DNA of 64,000 nucleotides, from the NCBI GenBank assembly GCA_040507985.1, contig JBEVNR010000016.1, forward strand, positions 37,113-101,112. Reading direction: 5' to 3'. Of the stretch, positions 7,951-15,911 are shown piece after piece; within the stretch, counting starts at the first letter, position 1; every line of letters begins with the position of its first letter. Under the pieces are notes generated by a model. That model did no database searches. It saw only the letters and a program-made list of their open reading frames with translations, and was not told the origin of the DNA. Made by a program: the position numbers and the translations under genes. This stretch comes from JBEVNR01 sp040507985 (lineage in GTDB: Bacteria > Pseudomonadota > Alphaproteobacteria > Rickettsiales > UBA6187).

Positions 7951-8724
7951 TTAAAACTGTTTGCGCTTAATATCAAATTGCGCCATGAAAAGCAAGAGCG
8001 TCGCGTATATCGCCGCTTGCAAGGCGAAAAAATACCACCCGGCCGCGTCGCCCTTCGGTCCGTAGATAAGCCATGAGGTGCGACCAAATAAATCCAGTCG
8101 GGGAAGCAAGGAAGACGTGGCCTGCATCGCGCCCTCCAGCCATCCTTCGGCGCCGGAGCTAAGTTTTCCGCCGCCGTGGGAGGAATCTTGCATCACGGAG
8201 ACGAAATAACCCAATAGCCGCGACATCACGTAGAACACGGCGCAGGCGAGCGTCGAGGCGACCGCGCCGTTTAAAATTAACGCGGCGAGCGTCGCAAAGG
8301 CGGTAAGCAGCGCCAGTTCGCAAAAGACCGACGCGCACCATAGCGCCGTTCCGGCGGGATCGGCGTTTCCGAGAAGCAGCATTGCCCCGATAAAAATAAC
8401 GGGGGGAAGGGCAAGCGCGACGTATCCCGTCCAGCATCCAAACACATACCCGAAACGCGAGAGCGGCTTGGAGAGAAAAGATTCCACCTCGCGATTGTCG
8501 AAGGAGCGGCGAACGTGATAACAGGTAAAGACGATCATGCCAAGGGCGGTGGCCATGCGCGCCGTACCGGCAAAAATGACGACGGACGTTTGCAACTTTT
8601 CCGTCAGGGCGGCGGATCCGGTAAACACCCCAAGGCCATAGCACGCGCCGACCGACGCCAGCACGCCGAGCAGCAACCAGTCGCGCGACGCCGTCAGCAA
8701 CACGTACCGAAATAAGGCGAACAT
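7951..8724 (-). CDS. ABC-2-like membrane permease subunit
   Basis: A 257-residue integral membrane protein with about six hydrophobic segments and a charged C-terminal end (DIKRKQF). The pattern, including the cytoplasmic RSFDNREVESFLSKPLSR loop after the second hydrophobic stretch, resembles ABC-2 type permeases of the NosY/multicopper-maturation kind. No ATP-binding partner gene is adjacent, so the assignment to an ABC system is tentative. It sits between a GT61 glycosyltransferase upstream and guaB downstream, all on the minus strand. Confidence 0.65.
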   Translation of the reverse strand: MFALFRYVLLTASRDWLLLGVLASVGACYGLGVFTGSAALTEKLQTSVVIFAGTARMATALGMIVFTCYHVRRSFDNREVESFLSKPLSRFGYVFGCWTGYVALALPPVIFIGAMLLLGNADPAGTALWCASVFCELALLTAFATLAALILNGAVASTLACAVFYVMSRLLGYFVSVMQDSSHGGGKLSSGAEGWLEGAMQATSSLLPRLDLFGRTSWLIYGPKGDAAGWYFFALQAAIYATLLLFMAQFDIKRKQF

Positions 8725-8827
8725 GCGGGAACTCCGTTATGAAACATCCGGCGAATTGTACGCCCGGAAACGACGGAGGCGCAACGTTAAAATTCGGCGC
8801 CGCATAGGTTTGTGTTTTTCCCTTCGC

Positions 8828-10060
8828 CTAAGGCGCATCCAATGCGTCAAGCAGCGTTTCTACGGCGATGGAATAACGTTGTCTCTTTCCCTCTTTTCCT
8901 CCCACGGCGAGGCGGTGGCGCAATCCTTTGGCGGCGCTTATCCACATAAACGCGCAGCCGCCGAAATCTTGCGAGGCGCATTCGACGATTTTCCCTCCCC
9001 GGGGAACGAACAACAGGTTCGTCAGGCCGGCTCCGTGGGTGGCGACGAGGGTGCGGGCACGTCGAAAGGCGAAGAATTGTTCCCTTAAACTCATTTCGCC
9101 GGGAACGATCGTTTCAAAACCGCGTTCGCGCAACACGGACTCTATTTCGCCCTCGTTTTCTAAGTGCCGCAACTTCGCGTCGCGCCGCGACACATAAAAA
9201 TCTTTATCGGGCGCGGCGTCAATTGCGCCGTAGCGCCTCGCCAGCAAGCCGTCAATGAAGGCGACGTATTCCGGCGAAAAAAACGCGCCCGTTTTTCCCG
9301 TCGTGCTATAGTCCGGCACGGCCATGGAAGGGCACAGCAATTTTTCGCGCGGCGACAGGCGTAACAGGGACGTTTCCGGAAATGCCTTAATAATTTCGTC
9401 GTAGATTTCTTCTTGGACGGCGCTGAGATCGGTGCGCGTCACGATGACGACCGGCCGCTTCGGACGATGCGTTCTCGTGAGGAAAAGATGCAACGTCGTC
9501 ATATATTCCGCAAGAAAATGGAAATATTGCCGATGGCCTCGACGCACGCCAAGCATAGGCAGATACAGCGTTTCAGGGTCGCCTTTTACCGATTTTAGCG
9601 TCGCTATTTTCGAGTAATTCCGTTCCGCCGCTCCCCATGCGGTGGGAGCGACGACGGCGCCGCCGTCTATCGCCGTGCCCGTGTGGCCGAGCAACGTCGC
9701 GTTGCGATGCAGCGTGACGGTAAATTCAACGCCCAATTCTTTTGGGACCGGCTCTCGACGAAACTCCATGTAACGACGCGCATCGCGGTCAAAATCTATG
9801 CCGAACGCCTCAGGCGGCGCCGACCGAAACTCTCGGTATAAAATTTCCGTCGATGTTATTCTCGCGTTTTGCAATTCCGGATAGTAATTTAGGCGCTTCG
9901 CCGCAAAGGGGAAAAAGGCGAGCGCATGCCTGCGCAGCCGAGCGCGCACCGCGCGCAGGTTGACGAATCCGCTAAATCCGCTTTTTTTGTAGCGTTGGCC
10001 GGAAGGAGGGTCGATCATAAGCGGGAAAGGGATGGAAGCGTGGCGTATCGCTATTAACAT
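8828..10060 (-). CDS. Glycosyltransferase family 61 (DUF563) protein
   Basis: A 410-residue protein. The C-terminal half shows the GT61/DUF563 signature: a REQFFAFRRARTLVATHGAG segment followed by LTNLLFVPRGGKIVE. The middle contains the tyrosine/histidine-rich HYFHFLAEY-like region (GHRQYFHFLAEYMTTL). These enzymes add sugars in capsular or lipopolysaccharide synthesis; acceptor and donor are unknown here. No other polysaccharide gene is adjacent. A downstream permease follows after about 100 bp on the same strand. Confidence 0.85.
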   Translation of the reverse strand: MLIAIRHASIPFPLMIDPPSGQRYKKSGFSGFVNLRAVRARLRRHALAFFPFAAKRLNYYPELQNARITSTEILYREFRSAPPEAFGIDFDRDARRYMEFRREPVPKELGVEFTVTLHRNATLLGHTGTAIDGGAVVAPTAWGAAERNYSKIATLKSVKGDPETLYLPMLGVRRGHRQYFHFLAEYMTTLHLFLTRTHRPKRPVVIVTRTDLSAVQEEIYDEIIKAFPETSLLRLSPREKLLCPSMAVPDYSTTGKTGAFFSPEYVAFIDGLLARRYGAIDAAPDKDFYVSRRDAKLRHLENEGEIESVLRERGFETIVPGEMSLREQFFAFRRARTLVATHGAGLTNLLFVPRGGKIVECASQDFGGCAFMWISAAKGLRHRLAVGGKEGKRQRYSIAVETLLDALDAP

Positions 10061-10093
10061 AAACGAAAAAAAGCGTCGGACAAGAGGCGAGAA

Positions 10094-10113
10094 GTTAAAT
10101 CGCTACAGGCTCT
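10094..10113. repeat. Half copy of a dispersed palindromic element
   Basis: The segment reads GTTAAATCGCTACAGGCTCT and matches one terminus of the 164-bp element at 47271-47434 (TTTAATTCACTACAGGCTCT) except for a few bases. It lies at the 3' end of the outer-membrane gene, whose stop codon (10112-10114) overlaps the repeat edge. Confidence 0.5.
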
Positions 10114-10999
10114 AAAATCGCCGCCATAGCATGAGGTTTACCTCCTCTCCCTTCAGGACGTCCCTGCCGCCCAGCGGAAACGCGGCGCCGACGGCGAGGG
10201 AAAGCGACTCGCTGACGTGTCGCCCCAGAGTGAAGCGTTGCGTGATAAGGTCATAGTCGCCGTCGAGCGGTTTTTCCTCCTTCCCTGTTGCGCCTCCGGC
10301 AGTGAAGTCAAAAAAAGTTTGCGACCATAAAAAATAGGGATGGACCTCGAACCCTTCGGTAAACTCCGCGACGTAGCGGAACCTGCTCGCATTTATGGTA
10401 AATTTTTCGTCGAAAAAACGTTCCCCGACGCCGAATTCCGCGTTGTAGAAGCGATCGATGGCTATGTCGCCGCACGCGGCGCACCGGCGAAAGCGTTTCG
10501 TCGGCAGTTTTTTCCCGTATATTCCCTTTAGCGTCCAGCCGTAGGTTTTCGGTCCGAACGTGCGCGCTTCGTCGTCTCCGCCGGACCGAAACCCGGGCAA
10601 CAATGCATCAAGCTGCACCGCGCCGATAACGTTTTTCGAGGCGGGATCGAAGACCGTCTTGCGCACGAAATAGGTTTGCTCTTCGTGCGCCGTGGCGTCG
10701 AACGCGGTTTGATGGCGCAATCCGTCTTGCCTGGCGTAGGCGAAACGCTGTTTCGTGCCGAGCGTAAACCCGTCGCCGACGCCGTATTCCGCGAATATTT
10801 CGCCCCCGATTTTTCGGTAGCGCTCCACGGCGTAGCTCTTCCATCCGTAATAGGGATCGTACGCGCGGTCGGCGGCGTAGAAATACGTCTTATACATCGC
10901 TTGCCCCTTGCCGTCCTCCACCGGCCACGCGCCGGCGCGCGCGTTTTGCCGGGCGAAAAGCGCCGCGAACGTGACCGTTACCAAAGCGAAGCGAATCAT
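10112..10999 (-). CDS. Predicted outer-membrane beta-barrel protein
   Basis: A 295-residue protein with a signal peptide (cleavage probably after ALFARQNARA). The mature part is rich in alternating aromatic and polar residues and ends in NLMLWRRF, a terminal phenylalanine typical of barrels inserted by BAM. A CxxC (RRCAACG) occurs mid-protein, which is unusual for a barrel. The start at 10999 is chosen because it begins the signal peptide; the longer frame overlaps gpmI. Only 8 bp separate it from gpmI upstream, so the two probably share a transcript. Specific role unknown. Confidence 0.75.
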   Translation of the reverse strand: MIRFALVTVTFAALFARQNARAGAWPVEDGKGQAMYKTYFYAADRAYDPYYGWKSYAVERYRKIGGEIFAEYGVGDGFTLGTKQRFAYARQDGLRHQTAFDATAHEEQTYFVRKTVFDPASKNVIGAVQLDALLPGFRSGGDDEARTFGPKTYGWTLKGIYGKKLPTKRFRRCAACGDIAIDRFYNAEFGVGERFFDEKFTINASRFRYVAEFTEGFEVHPYFLWSQTFFDFTAGGATGKEEKPLDGDYDLITQRFTLGRHVSESLSLAVGAAFPLGGRDVLKGEEVNLMLWRRF

Positions 11000-11007
11000 G
11001 AAGGTCT

Positions 11008-12552
11008 TTATCGCCCGGCGCCGCCTTGAATCAACGAACGCCCCGTCATTTCGGCGGGAACGGGCAACCCCATCAATTGCAGGACGGTAGGGGCGACGTC
11101 GCACAGACGTCCGTCCGCAAGGTCGAATTTTTCCGCCGACGCCAGCACGAACGGCACGGGCAACACGGTATGGGCGGTATGGGCGCCCCCCTTGCCGTCG
11201 GTCATTTGCTCGGCATTGCCGTGGTCGGCGGTGACGACGACCGCTCCGCCGAGGGCCAGCGCTTTCGGTACGATGCGGGCAAGGCAGGCGTCGACGGCCT
11301 CGGCGGCCTTGACGGCGGCGGCGAAATTTCCCGTATGCCCGACCATGTCGGCGTTGGCGTAGTTGACGACGATAAAATCGTATGCGCCCATACGTTCGAT
11401 CAGTTTTTCCGTCACGTCGAACGCCGACATTTCGGGCTTGAGGTCGTAGGTGGCCACGTTCGGGGAGGGCGCCATCACGCGATCTTCACCGGGGAACGGG
11501 TCTTCCCGACCTCCGTTAAAGAAAAACGTAACGTGGGCGTATTTTTCCGTTTCGGCGACGTGAAGTTGCGTTTTTCCGGCGCCGGAGATGACTTCGCTTA
11601 ACAGGTTGGCGTAATTTTGCGGAGGGAACAAGACGTGCGCTCTGTCGTTGAAGGCGGCGTCGTACTCCGTCATCGAGATAAGGCAAGCCCATTTCGGGGC
11701 ATGTTTTCGGACGAAGCCTTTATATTGTCCGGCGGAGACGGCGTCGAACGTTTGCCGCATGCGGTCGGACCGAAAGTTTGCGGAGAGAAACGCGTCGCCG
11801 TTCTTCGCTCCGGGCGCGCCGCGCCGCGCGGCGGGGGGAATGAACTCGTCATACGTGCCTTGGGCGTAACAGTCGCGCACATAGTCGAGCGGATCGTCGA
11901 AACGGGTTTTGGATTGCGCCGCCACGACGGCATTATACGCTGCCTCTGTGCGTTCGTGGCGGTTGTCGCGATCCATGGCGTAATAACGACCGCAGACGCT
12001 ATCGACGGAAACGGCGTCGCCGTAGGGGAGCAATTCTTCCAAAAACCCTTCTAATTCGTCCAATGCGCTTTTTGGCGGCACGTCGCGCCCGTCGGTGACG
12101 ATATGCAGGCTCGTCGAAACGCCGGCGTCGGCGAAAATTTTTACCAAGGCGATGATATGGTCGCGGTGCGAATGCACTCCTCCGCGCGACGCCATGCCGA
12201 AAAGATGCAGGCGGCCGCCGGACGCCCTGAGGGCGTCTATCGCGGCGACGAGGGCCGGTAACCGCGCCGCCCCCCCGTTTTTAAACGCGGCGTCGATGCG
12301 CGGAAGATTCTGCATCACGATGCGCCCGGCGCCGATATTCATATGGCCGACTTCGGAATTGCCCATTTGCCCATCGGGCAAGCCGACCGCCGCGCCCGAC
12401 GTCTCTAGCGAGCTATGCGGATAAGTCGCCAGCAAGGCGTCGTAAAACGGCGTCGCCGCATGGGCGATGGCGTTGTCCGGGGCGGCCGGGCGCTCTCCCC
12501 AGCCGTCTAAAATACAGAGCAGAACGGGTTTTTTCGCCGCCGACACATTCAT
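11008..12552 (-). CDS. gpmI: 2,3-bisphosphoglycerate-independent phosphoglycerate mutase
   Basis: A 514-residue alkaline-phosphatase-superfamily enzyme interconverting 3- and 2-phosphoglycerate. Visible marks: LCILDGWGERP at the N-terminus with the first metal aspartate; catalytic serine S66 in QMGNSEVGHMNIGAGR; VTDGRDVPP; and VVTADHGNAEQM near the C-terminus. Start at 12552 gives the family N-terminus MNVSAAKKPVLLC; an upstream extension would run towards the tRNA. It lies just downstream of tRNA-Gln and upstream of an outer-membrane gene, all on the minus strand. Confidence 0.97.
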   Translation of the reverse strand: MNVSAAKKPVLLCILDGWGERPAAPDNAIAHAATPFYDALLATYPHSSLETSGAAVGLPDGQMGNSEVGHMNIGAGRIVMQNLPRIDAAFKNGGAARLPALVAAIDALRASGGRLHLFGMASRGGVHSHRDHIIALVKIFADAGVSTSLHIVTDGRDVPPKSALDELEGFLEELLPYGDAVSVDSVCGRYYAMDRDNRHERTEAAYNAVVAAQSKTRFDDPLDYVRDCYAQGTYDEFIPPAARRGAPGAKNGDAFLSANFRSDRMRQTFDAVSAGQYKGFVRKHAPKWACLISMTEYDAAFNDRAHVLFPPQNYANLLSEVISGAGKTQLHVAETEKYAHVTFFFNGGREDPFPGEDRVMAPSPNVATYDLKPEMSAFDVTEKLIERMGAYDFIVVNYANADMVGHTGNFAAAVKAAEAVDACLARIVPKALALGGAVVVTADHGNAEQMTDGKGGAHTAHTVLPVPFVLASAEKFDLADGRLCDVAPTVLQLMGLPVPAEMTGRSLIQGGAGR

Positions 12553-12598
12553 AAGGAAATCAAAACGTATGAAGAGGAACGATGCAGGAAATTTAAAG

Positions 12599-12673
12599 TG
12601 GCTGGGATGGCAGGATTCGAACCTGCGCATGGCGGTACCAAAAACCGCTGCCTTACCGCTTGGCTACATCCCA
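12599..12673 (-). tRNA. tRNA-Gln (anticodon TTG)
   Basis: On the minus strand a full cloverleaf begins TGGGATGTAGCCAAGCGGTA and ends with the encoded CCA. The acceptor arms TGGGATG/CATCCCA pair, the T arm contains GGTTCGAATCC, and the anticodon loop TTTTGGT gives TTG, decoding CAA. The D arm and anticodon stem (GCGGT/ACCGC) are also complementary. It is the only tRNA I find in the window. Confidence 0.97.
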
Positions 12674-12762
12674 ACATATGCCTGACGCGCATTTATATTA
12701 AAACTATTAAAACGCGCGTGCACATGCTTATAATAAAAATCGCCGTTATCCGCAAGTTTTTT

Positions 12763-12792
12763 TTGACGTCCAATAACCAACGCGGATAAAAT
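12763..12792 (+). promoter_or_regulatory. Predicted promoter of the CinA-like gene
   Basis: TTGACG (12763-12768), 18-bp spacer, TAAAAT (12787-12792). Transcription would begin around 12799, downstream of the ATG at 12791, which supports the later start at 12827. Confidence 0.5.
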
Positions 12793-12826
12793 GCTTTCTT
12801 CCAACGCCATACGCACGGAGCGCCCG

Positions 12827-13564
12827 ATGTCCGAATCCCGTTCGCCTACCGCCGCCGTCTTGCTTATCGGAAACGAACTGCTTTCCGGCCGTACGCAAGA
12901 CCTTAATTTACGCCATATCGCCGTTTCGCTCGCGACAATCGGCGTCCGGTTACAGGAATGTCGCGTCGTTCCGGACGTCGAGGGGCGCATCGTAGACGCG
13001 CTGAACGCGCTCCGGGCGGCGTATGACTACGTCTTTACCACCGGCGGCATCGGCCCGACGCACGACGACGTCACCGCCGCCTGCGTCGCCAAGGCGTTCG
13101 GAAGAACGTTAGAGACGCATCCGGACGCGCTCCGCGCGCTGATCGAAGAATACGGAGGCGAAGAAAATCTGAACGAAGGCCGACGCCGCATGGCGATTTT
13201 TCCGAAGGGCGCCGGATTGATTCGCAACTCGGCAAGCGGCGCGCCCGGATTTTTCGTCGAAAACGTGTTCGTCATGGCCGGCATTCCCCGCATTATGCGG
13301 GCGATGCTCGACGCCGCGCTGCCGTTGCTTGAGAGGGGCGATCCGGTGTTGTCCGCAGAGGTGCGCGTCACCAAGGCCGAAAGCCTGTTTGCGGAGGAAT
13401 TGACGCGCATACAGGAAGAGTTTGCGCCGCACGTCGATCTCGGAAGCTATCCCGCGACGAAGGACGGCGAAAAATTTGCGACCATCGTCGTGCGGGGCGT
13501 CGACGCCGCGCTGGTGGAAAAGGCGGCGGAGGAAGTGCGCAAGCGCATCGCTACAATCTCTTAG
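12827..13564 (+). CDS. CinA-like molybdopterin-binding domain protein
   Basis: A 245-residue protein with a MoaB/MogA-type fold as in the N-terminal half of CinA: LLIGNELLSGRTQDLN, VFTTGGIGPTHDDVT and a following FPKGAGLIRN region. The C-terminal nicotinamide-mononucleotide deamidase domain of full CinA is absent, as in the short alphaproteobacterial versions. The exact reaction is uncertain; CinA's N-terminal domain has been linked to ADP-ribose pyrophosphatase activity. Start at 12827 is preferred to 12791 because GGAG (12817-12820) precedes it at proper distance and the promoter overlaps 12791. Its stop overlaps the end of metG, which converges on it. Confidence 0.85.
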   Translation: MSESRSPTAAVLLIGNELLSGRTQDLNLRHIAVSLATIGVRLQECRVVPDVEGRIVDALNALRAAYDYVFTTGGIGPTHDDVTAACVAKAFGRTLETHPDALRALIEEYGGEENLNEGRRRMAIFPKGAGLIRNSASGAPGFFVENVFVMAGIPRIMRAMLDAALPLLERGDPVLSAEVRVTKAESLFAEELTRIQEEFAPHVDLGSYPATKDGEKFATIVVRGVDAALVEKAAEEVRKRIATIS

Positions 13565-15111
13565 CTAAGGCGCGGAAACGCCGCTTTTGGGACCTCAATT
13601 TTTTCGCCGGGCGTCAAGGCGCGTTCGGCGCGTATCGCGCTAAGGCCGCGCGCGCTTTCGGGAACGTTCAGCGCGTCCAGCAACGCCCCCGCTCCGACGG
13701 GAGCGAAGGGAAGCAAGGCGACGGCGATGCAGCGCACGCATTCGGCGGCCACGTAGAGAACGGCGCCGGCGCCGGCGGGATCGGTCTTCCTTAAGGCCCA
13801 CGGCGCGGCGGCGTCGAAATATTCGTTGGCGGCGTTGGCGAGGGCGATAATTTCCCCGATCGCCTTATGGAAGGCGAAGTCGCGCATCGCCTCGCGCATT
13901 GCGTCGGGCAAGGCGTAGCATTGCGCGAGCAACGCGTTCGCCGCCGGATCGATTCCGGGCATGGGCAATGCGCCTTCGTCATTTTTGGCGATCATAGACA
14001 GGCTACGCTGCGCCAGATTGCCGATTTTATTGGAAAGCTCGGCGTTCGCCAGTTCCGCCACGCGCTCGCTGCTAAAATTTCCGTCGTTGCCGAACGGCAT
14101 TTCGCGCAACAGAAAATACCGCGCGCGCTCCTGCCCGTATTTTTCCGCCAGATCGTCGGGCGAGACGACGTTGCCGAGCGACTTCGACATTTTTTCTCCT
14201 TCCACCGTCCACCAGCCGTGGGCGACGACGCGATGCGGCAAGGGAATGTCGGCGGCCATCAGCATCGCCGGCCAATAGACGGCGTGAAACCGCAGGATGT
14301 CTTTGCCGACGACGTGCGTCCGGTCGCCGCCACGCCAAAATTTTTGATAGTTCGGGGCGCTTTCGTCGGGAAAGCCCAGGGCGGACAGATAGTTCGCGAG
14401 CGCGTCTACCCACACGTACATCACGTGGCTTGCGTCGCCGGGAACGGGCACGCCCCATGTGCATGCGGTGCGCGAAATCGACAAATCTTTCAGCGCGCCC
14501 TCTTTTTTCTCCTTTCCGCCGCGTACAAACGCCGCCACTTCGTTTAATCGCGACGCCGGTCGCACGAAATCCGGCCGCTCCTCGTAAAGTTTCAACAACG
14601 CGTCCTGCATCGAGGAAAGACGGAAGAAATAGCTTTCCTCCTCCACCCAATCGACGTCGGCGCCGGTGGGGGCCTTGCCGCTCACCAATTCCGACGCGTC
14701 GTAAAACGCCTCGTCGCGCACCGCGTACCATCCGGCGTAGCTGCCCTTATAGATGTGTCCGCGCTCCTCCAGCCGTTTCCACAAGGCTTGCGCCGACGTC
14801 TTATGCCGTTCTTCGGTGGTGCGGATGAAATCGTCGTTGGTGACGTTCAGCACGTTTTCCCCTCCGGCGACGAGACGTCGGAAGCGCTCCGCCACGCCGT
14901 CGACGAAGTTTTGCGTTGGCATGTTCTTGGCCTCCGCCGCCCGGGCGACCTTTTGTCCGTGTTCGTCGCATCCGGTCAAGAAAAAAACGGCGTCGCCGTC
15001 CAGTCGCCAAAACCGCGCCATGGCGTCGGCGGCAACGGTGGTATAGGCATGGCCGATATGCGGCGCGTCGTTGACGTAATAAATGGGGGTGGAAATAAAG
15101 CGGGAGGTCAT
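13561..15111 (-). CDS. metG: Methionyl-tRNA synthetase
   Basis: A 516-residue class I synthetase charging tRNA-Met. The N-terminus STPIYYVNDAPHIGHAYT carries the HIGH motif; TGCDEHGQKVARAA follows; KMSKSLGNVVSP is the second ATP-binding signature. The C-terminal tRNA-binding (Trbp111-like) extension is absent, as in the shorter MetG form common in alphaproteobacteria. Start at 15111 places MTSRF immediately before the conserved region; the 28 residues of the longer frame look non-coding. The 3' end overlaps that of the CinA-like gene by four bases. Confidence 0.97.
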   Translation of the reverse strand: MTSRFISTPIYYVNDAPHIGHAYTTVAADAMARFWRLDGDAVFFLTGCDEHGQKVARAAEAKNMPTQNFVDGVAERFRRLVAGGENVLNVTNDDFIRTTEERHKTSAQALWKRLEERGHIYKGSYAGWYAVRDEAFYDASELVSGKAPTGADVDWVEEESYFFRLSSMQDALLKLYEERPDFVRPASRLNEVAAFVRGGKEKKEGALKDLSISRTACTWGVPVPGDASHVMYVWVDALANYLSALGFPDESAPNYQKFWRGGDRTHVVGKDILRFHAVYWPAMLMAADIPLPHRVVAHGWWTVEGEKMSKSLGNVVSPDDLAEKYGQERARYFLLREMPFGNDGNFSSERVAELANAELSNKIGNLAQRSLSMIAKNDEGALPMPGIDPAANALLAQCYALPDAMREAMRDFAFHKAIGEIIALANAANEYFDAAAPWALRKTDPAGAGAVLYVAAECVRCIAVALLPFAPVGAGALLDALNVPESARGLSAIRAERALTPGEKIEVPKAAFPRLS

Positions 15112-15209
15112 AAAGTCGGCGCCCTTATGGAGAATAACTCGCGCTACCATAACTAAAAGCCGCGCAAAGCTCAATCGCTCAATGCGGCGCCGCAAGGCAA
15201 AAACGACGC

Positions 15210-15237
15210 TTGCTTTAAGCGCAAAAAACGTTATAAT
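15210..15237 (+). promoter_or_regulatory. Predicted promoter of the rimP-nusA-infB operon
   Basis: TTGCTT (15210-15215), 16-bp spacer, perfect TATAAT (15232-15237). It precedes a leader of about 100 nt that contains an intrinsic terminator before rimP, an arrangement typical of attenuation. It lies upstream of and divergent from metG. Confidence 0.65.
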
Positions 15238-15251
15238 CTTCGGTAACGTGG

Positions 15252-15290
15252 TCGGGCGCTCTTGGCAGTCAAGGGCGCCCGATTTTTTTT
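15252..15290 (+). terminator. Intrinsic terminator in the rimP leader (attenuator candidate)
   Basis: TCGGGCGC (15252-15259) and GCGCCCGA (15275-15282) form a perfect 8-bp stem, extended inside by CTTG/CAAG, and are followed by eight T residues (15283-15290). It sits about 15 nt after the predicted -10 box and about 50 nt before the rimP start, so it would stop most transcripts of the operon unless read through. As the operon encodes NusA, autoregulation of termination is plausible; Rfam describes a rimP leader RNA, but I cannot test identity here. Confidence 0.75.
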
Positions 15291-15341
15291 ATACGGACGT
15301 CGCCGACTTTTAGCGGCGGCGCATAACGTGGGAAACGTCGC

Positions 15342-15890
15342 ATGACGAACACCGTGGCGCTATTGCCTTCCGAACAACGCGTGGAGGAATTGACGGTAGA
15401 CTCTCTCGCTCATATGGGGTATGAAATTGCGCGCGTGCGGCTTAGCTCCGGCGCGCGCGACAAAACCTTGCAAATCATGATCGACCGCGTCGACGGCAAA
15501 AACGTGAACATTGACGATTGCGAAAAGGCCAGCATACAAATTTCGGCGACGCTCGACGTGCACGATCCGATAAGCGGCGCGTACCATCTGGAGGTTAGCT
15601 CTCCCGGAGTCGATCGTCCGCTCACCCGCCCGAAGCATTTCGCCGCGAACGTCGGACATGAGGCGAAAATCGAAACCCGCTCGCCCGTGGGAGGACGTCG
15701 GCGCTTTAAGGGAACGCTGCTTGAGGCGACGGAGGAAGGCGTGACGCTGCGGTGCGCTGCGGCGGGAGGAACGGAGGACGTGGCCATACCTTTTGCCGCC
15801 GTCGGGAACGCGCACCTCGTGCTGACCGACGCGCTGCTTGCCGCTGCCGCGCAAGGCCAAACGAAAGAAGAAGAACGAAACGAACAATAA
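15342..15890 (+). CDS. rimP: Ribosome maturation factor RimP
   Basis: A 182-residue protein with the family core: VEELTVDSLAHMGYEIARVR, the IDDCEKASIQISATLDV segment and YHLEVSSPGVDRPL, the best-known RimP motif. RimP assists 30S subunit maturation. The C-terminal tail is charged and poorly conserved. It is the first gene of the rimP-nusA-ylxR-infB cluster, behind a promoter and an intrinsic terminator in the leader. The spacing to nusA is 21 bp, with a strong Shine-Dalgarno sequence between. Confidence 0.95.
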   Translation: MTNTVALLPSEQRVEELTVDSLAHMGYEIARVRLSSGARDKTLQIMIDRVDGKNVNIDDCEKASIQISATLDVHDPISGAYHLEVSSPGVDRPLTRPKHFAANVGHEAKIETRSPVGGRRRFKGTLLEATEEGVTLRCAAAGGTEDVAIPFAAVGNAHLVLTDALLAAAAQGQTKEEERNEQ

Positions 15891-15911
15891 GACGCAACAC
15901 AAGGAGAACTC

